DNA of 7,175 nucleotides from an uncultured Rhodospirillaceae bacterium. Its GTDB lineage: Bacteria > Pseudomonadota > Alphaproteobacteria > MPNO01. Location: contig CALGIA010000571.1 in the NCBI GenBank assembly GCA_937916005.1, forward strand, positions 1 to 7,175. The letters are read 5' to 3'. The stretch's first letter is position 1; every line of letters begins with the position of its first letter. The notes beneath the pieces were generated by a model. The model was not told where the DNA came from and made no database searches. It saw only the letters and a list, made by a program, of their open reading frames with translations. Both the position numbers and the translations under genes were made by a program. Of this stretch, positions 1-5,612 are shown piece after piece.

Positions 1-268
1 CCATGCGGTCGATTTCTTGAAGGAGAACAAGACCGAGATCAAATATCTGCCGCCTGAACTTTTCCCGGGGATCGATTATTCCGCCTTTGCCATCGATCCG
101 GACGGCAATGCGATCCAGCTCTATTACTATATGGAACAGATCGGCTGGGACGGTCGGCCCCGCCCGCCCGAACTGCGACGCCAGATCGACAACGCCAACT
201 GGCCCAAATCCCTGGAGCCCATGTCGGATAGCTTCTGCGGCGAAGTGTTCTTGGGTCCGCTCGGGTAA
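1..268 (+). CDS. VOC family protein (glyoxalase/dioxygenase fold), C-terminal part only
   Basis: The reading frame is open to the left edge (first full codon at base 2) and ends at a TAA at 266-268, so only about the last 88 residues are seen. A TTG at base 17 could serve as a start, but the frame continues in family-like sequence (HAVDFLKEN) before it, so this is a 5'-truncated gene. The stretch AFAIDPDGNAIQLYYY is the closing beta-strand signature of the vicinal-oxygen-chelate fold shared by glyoxalase I, extradiol dioxygenases and bleomycin/fosfomycin resistance proteins. The position that usually carries the metal-ligand Glu after DPDGN is Gln here. After the fold comes a tail of about 40 residues, rich in Pro and Trp (MEQIGWDGRPRP and onward). 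No membrane segment is visible. The substrate cannot be told from this fragment. The family call is fairly sure, the function unknown. Confidence 0.8.
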   Translation, partial: HAVDFLKENKTEIKYLPPELFPGIDYSAFAIDPDGNAIQLYYYMEQIGWDGRPRPPELRRQIDNANWPKSLEPMSDSFCGEVFLGPLG

Positions 269-284
269 GACGGCTCGCGACGTT

Positions 285-326
285 CATGAATTCGGGCGGG
301 TCTTGTTTGACCCGCCCGAATTCATG
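285..326. terminator. Strong 18-bp perfect hairpin after the VOC gene (probable terminator)
   Basis: Bases 285-302 are exactly complementary to 309-326, leaving a 6-base loop (TTGTTT at 303-308). Each arm joins a GC-rich block (CGGGCGGGTC) to an AT-rich foot containing GAATTC. It begins 17 bases after the VOC stop and lies well before the next gene, which fits a transcription terminator or 3'-end stabiliser. No T-run follows on either strand, so it is not a textbook intrinsic terminator. A dispersed palindromic repeat is the main alternative. Confidence 0.65.
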
Positions 327-362
327 TGGACGCCCGGGCCCTCGCCGCCAACGCAGGCGGGG

Positions 363-377
363 TTAACGAGAGACTAA
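363..377. promoter_or_regulatory. CtrA-like box upstream of pgmG
   Basis: The bases read TTAA, then 7 bases, then CTAA. This is one mismatch from the alphaproteobacterial CtrA consensus TTAA-N7-TTAA. It lies about 90 bases before the pgmG start, in the only regulatory gap for that gene. Close matches to so short a motif also arise by chance, so this is only a candidate. Confidence 0.3.
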
Positions 378-389
378 TACCGGACCTCG

Positions 390-417
390 TGTTCAACCGG
401 TTCCGGTCAAGTAAAAT
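390..417 (+). promoter_or_regulatory. Weak candidate promoter for pgmG
   Basis: TAAAAT at 412-417 could act as a -10 box. With a 16-base spacer the -35 would be TGTTCA (390-395), a poor match to TTGACA. Transcription would start near 424 and give a leader of about 44 bases. This is the AT-richest part of the gap, but the call is tentative. Confidence 0.25.
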
Positions 418-467
418 TTAACCGTATCAATGGTTTACTACCCGTCTTATCGGCTGGGGGTAGAATC

Positions 468-1931
468 ATGGACCGGGGTTATGACACCCAACACGGATAT
501 GCCCGTGTGGAAGACGATTCTTCGGGATCCGGCGCATTCGGCGGATCGTCGCAAGACCGCCACGAATTCAACCGTTCGATCCTGCGGGAATATGATATCC
601 GGGGGGTAGTGGGCCAGACTCTGGATGTTACCGATGCCCGCGCCCTGGGCCGGGCTTTCGGCACGGTGGTGGCGGAAGCCGGTGGTTCCCGCGTCTGCGT
701 CGGCTATGACGGCAGGCTGTCGTCGCCCGATCTGGAAATCGCCGTTATCGAAGGACTCAATGCCTGCGGACTCGATGCCATCCGCATCGGTCTCGGCCCG
801 ACGCCCATGCTGTATTATGGGGTCAATGCGCTCGACGCGGATGGCGGCGTGATGATCACCGCATCCCACAATCCGCCTGAATATAACGGTTTCAAATTGA
901 TGCTCGGCAAGCAGTCATACTGGGGCGATGACATCCGCCGGTTGGGCGATATCGCATCGCGCGGCCACTTTGCGACCGGCAAGGGAGGCGTTCTGAAGTC
1001 TCCGATGCTGGCGCGGTATGTGGCGCGAATTGCCGCTGATTTTCTGGGTGGGCGGGATCTTTCCGTCGCCTGGGATGCGGGCAATGGCGCGGCCGGCGAT
1101 GCGATGACCAGGCTCTGTAAACTGCTTCCGGGCCGTCACATTCTGCTGAATGAAACGATCGATGGGACATTTCCGGCGCATCACCCCGACCCGACTGAGC
1201 CCAGGAACCTGGAACAGTTGATCGCGACGGTGAAATCCGAACGTTGCGATGTGGGCTTTGCGTTTGATGGGGATGGCGACCGTATTGGGGTCGTCGACGG
1301 AACCGGGCGGATTCTGTGGGGCGATCAGTATCTGACCCTGATGATCCGCGAAGTGCTCGGCGAACAGCCCGGCGCTACCATCATCGCCGACGTCAAGGCG
1401 AGCGAGACATTGTTCGATGAAATCCGCAACCTGGGCGGCAAGGGCGTGATGTATTGCGCCGGCCATTCGCCCATCAAATCGAAAATGCTGGAAACCGGCG
1501 CGCCCCTGGCGGGTGAAATGAGCGGGCACATATTTTTCGCCGACCGCTATTACGGTTATGACGACGGGCTCTACGCAGCGGTCCGCATGCTGAGCTTTTT
1601 ATCCCGCGCACCGCAAAGCCTGATTGAAATGATGGACGGTTTGCCCAAGCCCGTGAACACCCCGGAGTTGCGCTTCCCCTGTCCCGAAGAACGCAAGTTC
1701 GACTCCGTTGCGGAAATTCGTGACCGGCTGGCGGCGTCCGGCGCAGACATCAACGATATCGACGGCGTGCGTGTACGGACCGATGACGGCTGGTGGTTGC
1801 TCCGCGCGTCCAACACCCAGGATGCCCTGGTTGCGCGCTGCGAATCGTCCGATGAAGCCGGGTTGGCGCGGCTGAAGACTGCGCTGTCCGAGCAACTCCG
1901 CGCCTGCGGTTTTGAACCGCCCGAGTTTTGA
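468..1931 (+). CDS. pgmG: Phosphoglucomutase/phosphomannomutase (alpha-D-phosphohexomutase)
   Basis: Predicted cytoplasmic enzyme of 487 residues that interconverts hexose 6-phosphates and 1-phosphates (glucose and mannose), feeding UDP-glucose and GDP-mannose synthesis for surface polysaccharide. All four family signatures are present in order: the phosphoserine loop TASHNPPEYNG with catalytic Ser133, the Mg-binding loop DGDGDR (267-272), the sugar-specificity loop GEMSGH (349-354), and the phosphate-binding loop RASNT (446-450). The overall text resembles sphingomonad PgmG, including NTQD where many relatives have NTQP. The family core starts at about residue 32 (HEFNRSILREYDIRG). The first 31 residues are an extra Gly/Ser/Asp-rich stretch. 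The ATG at 468 is preceded by GGGGG at 456-460 with a 7-base gap, a plausible ribosome site, and no better internal start was seen. It ends 27 bases from the convergent msrA. Function is confident, exact start moderately so. Confidence 0.93.
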   Translation: MDRGYDTQHGYARVEDDSSGSGAFGGSSQDRHEFNRSILREYDIRGVVGQTLDVTDARALGRAFGTVVAEAGGSRVCVGYDGRLSSPDLEIAVIEGLNACGLDAIRIGLGPTPMLYYGVNALDADGGVMITASHNPPEYNGFKLMLGKQSYWGDDIRRLGDIASRGHFATGKGGVLKSPMLARYVARIAADFLGGRDLSVAWDAGNGAAGDAMTRLCKLLPGRHILLNETIDGTFPAHHPDPTEPRNLEQLIATVKSERCDVGFAFDGDGDRIGVVDGTGRILWGDQYLTLMIREVLGEQPGATIIADVKASETLFDEIRNLGGKGVMYCAGHSPIKSKMLETGAPLAGEMSGHIFFADRYYGYDDGLYAAVRMLSFLSRAPQSLIEMMDGLPKPVNTPELRFPCPEERKFDSVAEIRDRLAASGADINDIDGVRVRTDDGWWLLRASNTQDALVARCESSDEAGLARLKTALSEQLRACGFEPPEF

Positions 1932-1958
1932 GCTAATAAAGTCCGACGGTTAAACGGT

Positions 1959-2432
1959 CTAGAATAGCTGCGTGCGGCGGCCGCTCATTTTTTCAAAATA
2001 TTGCTGATGATAATCTTCCGCGATCGTATAGGGGCCGGCGGCCACGATCTCGGTGACGATGGGTCCCCTGTAACGTCCGGTTTGTTCCCGCGCGGCAAGG
2101 CTTGTTTGCGCCGCCTGATCCTGGGCGTCGCTATGGAAGAAAATTGCCGTGCGATACTGGGTGCCGAAATCAGGACCCTGCCGGTTAAGTTGGGTCGGGT
2201 CGTGACATTCCCAAAACGTATCCAGCAATTGCTCAAAGCTGATCCTGTCGGGGTCATATTCCACCTGCACCACTTCCGCGTGGCCGGTCTGGCCGGTGCA
2301 GACGTCGTGATAGGTCGGTTTTTCCGTCGTCCCGCCCATATAGCCGACCGATGTTGCGGAAACGCCGTCAAGCTTGCGAAATGCCGCCTCGACGCCCCAG
2401 AAGCAGCCGGCTCCGAAGGTTGCTTTATCCAT
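1959..2432 (-). CDS. msrA: Peptide-methionine (S)-S-oxide reductase MsrA
   Basis: A 157-residue repair enzyme that reduces methionine-S-sulfoxide, free or in proteins, normally with thioredoxin as reductant. The N-terminal active site GAGCFWG carries nucleophile Cys10. TGHAE supplies the conserved acid Glu53, and the DFGTQYRTAIF block (88-98) and EDYHQQYF near the C-terminus are family hallmarks. No signal peptide is seen, so it should be cytoplasmic. The only other cysteines are Cys45 (DVCTG) and Cys76 (WECHD). The C-terminus ends SGRRTQLF with no cysteine, whereas many MsrA proteins carry one or two resolving cysteines there. The start is ATG at 2430-2432, preceded on its strand by AAAGGCGG, a reasonable ribosome site at a slightly long distance. 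It is divergent from the Ldh2 gene and convergent with pgmG, so it is probably transcribed alone. The family call is very secure. Confidence 0.95.
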   Translation of the reverse strand: MDKATFGAGCFWGVEAAFRKLDGVSATSVGYMGGTTEKPTYHDVCTGQTGHAEVVQVEYDPDRISFEQLLDTFWECHDPTQLNRQGPDFGTQYRTAIFFHSDAQDQAAQTSLAAREQTGRYRGPIVTEIVAAGPYTIAEDYHQQYFEKMSGRRTQLF

Positions 2433-2531
2433 TTGATTGCCGCCTTTAATTCCTGTTTGTTCCGGGTTCTACCGGTATAATTCTAACCTAGGACGCTTTC
2501 GAGCGGTGACAATATATTCACGCTCCAACCC
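2433..2531. promoter_or_regulatory. Divergent control region between msrA and the Ldh2 gene
   Basis: This 99-base gap must hold the promoters of both flanking genes. On the + strand there is a perfect TATAAT at 2476-2481, but the -35 at the proper distance (CTGTTT, 2453-2458) is poor. A second AT box, TATATT, lies at 2513-2518. On the - strand a good -35-like TTGTCA (2507-2512) faces a TAGAAT about 21 bases downstream, which is too long for a standard spacer. A tiny stem with a TTCG loop sits at 2494-2505. Confidence 0.45.
2476..2481 (+). promoter_or_regulatory. Perfect -10 box (TATAAT) for the Ldh2 gene
   Basis: The hexamer matches the sigma-70 consensus exactly in otherwise GC-rich DNA. 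Transcription would start near 2488, giving a leader of about 44 bases to the ATG at 2532 or 65 bases to the ATG at 2553. The missing -35 match suggests an activator or an extended contact. This is inferred from sequence only. Confidence 0.4.
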
Positions 2532-3617
2532 ATGGAATTGACCACGCACCTCATGACGACAGACCCCCGAAAAATTCCCGTCGATGCGCTGAAGCGCTTC
2601 ATCCAGGACATTTTCGCCGCCGAAGGCATGTCGGGCGACCATGCGGCCACCATGGCGGACGTCCTCAGTTGGGCCAATCTGCGCGGCGTGGATTCACACG
2701 GCATCTCGCGGATTCCGCGCTATGTGGGCATGATCGATAATGGCGGCATGAACCCGCGCCCAAACCTCAGCGTGACGACTGAAACCTCGGCATCCCTGTC
2801 GATCGAAGCCGACCGCGCCGCTGGTCCGGTGGCCATGGACTGGGCCATGGACAAGGCCATCGCAAAGGCGCGCAATGCCGGAATCGGCTGGGCCATGGTG
2901 CGCCAGATGACCCATTCGGGGGCCATCGGATATTATACATTGAAGGCGGCCCGCGCCGACATGGCGGGGCTCGCCTTCGTATCGTCGCTGCCCAATATGG
3001 CCTACCCGGGCACGCGCGCGGGGTCCGTTGGGACCAGCCCCATCGGCATCGCCGTCCCCGGGGGCGATCATGCGCCATTGATGCTTGATATGGCGACCGC
3101 CGTGGTGGCCGGTGGCCGGCTCGCCCAGGCGCGGCTGACCGGCGAGACCATCCCGGAAGGCTGGGCGCTCGATGCGGACGGCGTCCCCACCACGGACGGC
3201 GCGCGCGCGGTCACATCGGTGCCCCTAGGCGGTCACAAGGGGGGCGGGCTGTCCCTGATGCTTGAATGCCTGATCAGTCTGATGGTCGGTAATCCGATCC
3301 TCGCGGCGGAATTGCAGGAACGCACCCCCGGCCATCCGATCCGCCAGAACGGGCTCTGCATCGCGGTCAATATCGCGGCCTTTACTGATCCGGCCGAATT
3401 CCGCGCCCAGGTCGATCGTCTGGTGGAAACGCTCAAAAGCCGTGACCGCGCCGAGGGAACCGAAGAAATCCTGGTGCCCGGCGAACGCGGCGACCGGGTG
3501 CTGGAAGAACGGACCCGGTCCGGGATCCCGGTCCGTGACGGGATATGGACCCAGCTTGAAACGGTTGCCGCGCGCCATGGCGTCGCCATGCCTGCTTCCA
3601 CGACGCCAACTCGATAA
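2532..3617 (+). CDS. Ldh2-family NAD(P)-dependent 2-hydroxyacid oxidoreductase
   Basis: A 361-residue member of the malate/L-lactate/ureidoglycolate dehydrogenase family (Ldh2, AllD, ComC), whose members oxidise a 2-hydroxyacid to the 2-oxoacid, or run in reverse, with NAD(P). Family marks in order are RGVDSHGISRIPRYV (51-64), THSGAIGYYT with the likely catalytic His128, the glycine-rich VGTSPIGIAVPGG (166-178), LMLDMATAVVAGG (183-195), IPEGWALDADGVPTTD (207-222), PLGGHKGGGLSLMLE (231-245) and LVPGERGDRVLEER (314-327). The length is normal and no signal peptide is present. The start is uncertain. Neither the ATG at 2532 nor the one at 2553 (MTTDPRKIP, closer to usual family starts) has a clear ribosome site. 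It lies 74 bases before prpE in the same direction, hinting at shared organic-acid metabolism. The substrate cannot be read from sequence; malate, lactate, ureidoglycolate or a sugar-derived acid remain possible. Confidence 0.88.
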   Translation: MELTTHLMTTDPRKIPVDALKRFIQDIFAAEGMSGDHAATMADVLSWANLRGVDSHGISRIPRYVGMIDNGGMNPRPNLSVTTETSASLSIEADRAAGPVAMDWAMDKAIAKARNAGIGWAMVRQMTHSGAIGYYTLKAARADMAGLAFVSSLPNMAYPGTRAGSVGTSPIGIAVPGGDHAPLMLDMATAVVAGGRLAQARLTGETIPEGWALDADGVPTTDGARAVTSVPLGGHKGGGLSLMLECLISLMVGNPILAAELQERTPGHPIRQNGLCIAVNIAAFTDPAEFRAQVDRLVETLKSRDRAEGTEEILVPGERGDRVLEERTRSGIPVRDGIWTQLETVAARHGVAMPASTTPTR

Positions 3618-3691
3618 TTCGCTCTTTGCGCTTCGCCGCAATTTCCCGCACACTTTGACATTATAAAGACAAAGGTAACGGGAGACCGGCC
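3618..3691 (+). other. Ldh2-prpE intergenic gap with ribosome site
   Basis: This 74-base stretch is more AT-rich than its surroundings. It contains TTGACA (3655-3660) and TATAAA (3662-3667), but they are adjacent rather than about 17 bases apart and cannot form one promoter. No terminator-like stem is obvious, so read-through from the Ldh2 gene into prpE is possible. GGAG at 3681-3684, 7 bases before the prpE ATG, is a good ribosome binding site. Confidence 0.5.
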
Positions 3692-5596
3692 ATGATCGGC
3701 GGCTTTGATGAAATCTGGCGGCGTTCGCTCAAAGATCCGCAAGGATTCTGGGGCGACGTGGCCGAGGGCATCGACTGGACCCGCAAATGGGACAAGGTGC
3801 TGGATGAATCCCGCGCGCCGTTCTATCGCTGGTTCGCCGGCGGTGAACTCAACACCTGTTACAACGCGCTGGATCGTCACGTTGCCGCCGGACATGGCGC
3901 GCGCGCAGCCCTGATCTATGACAGCCCGGTCACCGGTACGCAAAAAACTTACAGCTATGATGAACTGACCGAGCGGGTGGCGCTCTGCGCGGGCGCTTTG
4001 GCGGCGCGCGGCGTGGTCAAGGGCGACCGGGTGGTGATCTATATGCCCATGATCGCCGAGGCGGCCATCGCCATGCTGGCCTGCGCGCGGCTCGGCGCGG
4101 TGCATTCGGTGGTGTTCGGCGGCTTCGCGGCCAATGAGCTGGCCGTGCGCATAGATGATTGCGGCCCCAAGGCGATTATCGCCGGGTCCTGCGGCATCGA
4201 ACCAGGGCGCATCGTGGCCTACAAGCCATTGCTGGATGCCGCGATTGAGATCGCAAGCCACAAGCCGGATTTTTGCCTCATCGCGCAGCGGGACGCCGGG
4301 CGCGCCGAATTGATCCCCGGCCGCGACATCGACTGGGACGACGCCCTGGCGGCGGCCACACCCCATGACTGCGTGCCCGTCAAAGCCACCGACCCGCTTT
4401 ACATCCTCTATACCTCGGGCACCACCGGCGAGCCCAAGGGGGTGGTGCGCGACAATGGCGGCCACGCGGTGGCGCTCAACTGGTCCATGTCCAATATCTA
4501 TAATGTGAAATCGGGCGAGGTCTATTGGGCTGCGTCGGATGTGGGCTGGGTGGTGGGCCATAGCTATATCGTCTACGCGCCGCTTCTGGCCGGCTGCACG
4601 ACCATTCTATATGAGGGCAAGCCCGTAGGCACGCCCGACGCCGGCGCATTCTGGCGGGTGATCGCCGAACATGGCGTGAAATGCATGTTCACCGCGCCGA
4701 CGGCGTTCCGCGCCATCAAGAAGGAAGACCCGGACGGCGCGCTGATCGGCGGTTATGATCTGTCCCGGTTTGAAAGCCTGTTCCTGGCCGGCGAACGGGC
4801 CGACCCGGACACTATTCAATGGGCCGAACGCCTGCTCGGCGTGCCGGTACTGGACCATTGGTGGCAGACGGAAACCGGCTGGTCGATCGCCGCCAATTGC
4901 CTCGGGCTCGGCAAAATTCCGGTCAAGTACGGCTCGCCCAGCCGCCCCGTGCCGGGTTGGGACTTGCGTGTGATCGGTGAGAACGGCGAAGAGGCCAAGA
5001 CCGGCGATATCGGCGCGCTGGTCGCCAGGCTGCCCCTGCCGCCCGGTTCCCTGCCCACATTATGGAATGCGGAAGACCGGTTCCGCGCGGCGTATCTCAC
5101 CGATTATCCGGGCTATTACCAGACCGCCGATGCCGGGTTCATCGATGATGACGGCTATGTGTTCGTCATGTCGCGCACCGACGACATCATCAACGTGGCC
5201 GGGCATAGATTGTCCACCGGGGCCATGGAAGAAGTGCTGTCGAACCACCCGGACGTGGCCGAATGCGCGGTCATCGGCGTGGCCGATCCGATCAAGGGCC
5301 AGGTGCCGCTCGGCTTCATGGTGTTGAAGGCGGGCGTCGTGCGGCCCAATGCCGACATCGTGGGCGAGGTCGTCGGCATGGTGCGCAACGACATCGGTCC
5401 TGTCGCCGCCTTCAAAACGGCAACCATCGTCGACCGCCTGCCCAAAACCCGTTCCGGAAAAATCCTGCGCGGCACCATGCGCGCCATCGCCGACTGTGAG
5501 GACTGGAAAATGCCGGCAACCATAGACGATCCAGCGATCCTGGACGAAATCGACGTGGCGCTCAGGGGGATCGGGTATGGCCGGGAGGGCTCGTAG
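3692..5596 (+). CDS. prpE: Propionyl-CoA synthetase PrpE
   Basis: A 634-residue, AMP-forming acyl-CoA ligase that activates propionate with ATP and CoA through a propionyl-adenylate, the entry step to the methylcitrate or methylmalonyl-CoA route. The N-terminal segment is of acetyl-CoA-synthetase type. The P-loop is YTSGTTGEPKG (240-250), followed by VVRDNGGHAVAL, wording typical of PrpE rather than Acs. DHWWQTETG (388-396) is the adenylate-binding motif, TADAGF holds the ribose-binding Asp480, and SRTDD holds Arg495. The hinge and CoA-binding part follow with NVAGHRLSTG (about 502-510). RSGKILRG places the catalytic lysine at 590; in this family that lysine is a known target of reversible protein acylation, a likely control point. 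The length matches the family. The start is well supported by GGAG at 3681-3684. It lies downstream of the Ldh2 gene and converges on spoVR with 9 bases between stops. PrpE rather than acetyl-CoA synthetase is favoured by motif wording. Confidence 0.93.
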   Translation: MIGGFDEIWRRSLKDPQGFWGDVAEGIDWTRKWDKVLDESRAPFYRWFAGGELNTCYNALDRHVAAGHGARAALIYDSPVTGTQKTYSYDELTERVALCAGALAARGVVKGDRVVIYMPMIAEAAIAMLACARLGAVHSVVFGGFAANELAVRIDDCGPKAIIAGSCGIEPGRIVAYKPLLDAAIEIASHKPDFCLIAQRDAGRAELIPGRDIDWDDALAAATPHDCVPVKATDPLYILYTSGTTGEPKGVVRDNGGHAVALNWSMSNIYNVKSGEVYWAASDVGWVVGHSYIVYAPLLAGCTTILYEGKPVGTPDAGAFWRVIAEHGVKCMFTAPTAFRAIKKEDPDGALIGGYDLSRFESLFLAGERADPDTIQWAERLLGVPVLDHWWQTETGWSIAANCLGLGKIPVKYGSPSRPVPGWDLRVIGENGEEAKTGDIGALVARLPLPPGSLPTLWNAEDRFRAAYLTDYPGYYQTADAGFIDDDGYVFVMSRTDDIINVAGHRLSTGAMEEVLSNHPDVAECAVIGVADPIKGQVPLGFMVLKAGVVRPNADIVGEVVGMVRNDIGPVAAFKTATIVDRLPKTRSGKILRGTMRAIADCEDWKMPATIDDPAILDEIDVALRGIGYGREGS

Positions 5597-5612
5597 GGCC
5601 GCGCCCTAAGCC
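5588..5612. terminator. Hairpin spanning both stop codons at the prpE/spoVR junction
   Basis: TAGGGC (5594-5599) is complementary to GCCCTA (5603-5608) across a 3-base loop. After a 2-base bulge the stem continues with GGCT (5588-5591) pairing AGCC (5609-5612). The inner arms contain the prpE TAG stop (5594-5596) and, on the other strand, the spoVR TAG stop (5606-5608). The position suits a bidirectional terminator, but no T-run follows on either side, so activity is uncertain. Confidence 0.45.

Noticed and set aside
915..1529. A 204-codon open frame antisense to pgmG
   Set aside because: It is fully covered by conserved pgmG motifs on the other strand; its composition is that of a shadow frame.
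1932..1958. A terminator between the convergent pgmG and msrA genes
   Set aside because: Only a 5-bp AGCTA/TAGCT match with a long loop and short direct repeats of CGGT were found, with no stable stem or T-run.
2001..2480. A 159-codon + strand frame antisense to msrA
   Set aside because: MsrA on the - strand has all its catalytic motifs, and this frame has no recognisable domain.
3655..3667. TTGACA and TATAAA as a prpE promoter
   Set aside because: The two boxes are separated by a single base and cannot act as the -35 and -10 of one promoter; neither has a good partner at the right distance.
3233..4561. A 442-codon open frame on the - strand across the Ldh2 3' end and prpE
   Set aside because: It is antisense to two clearly recognised enzymes, its translation resembles no family I know and is rich in His/Arg/Gly as antisense frames of GC-rich genes are, and it has no sensible gene context.
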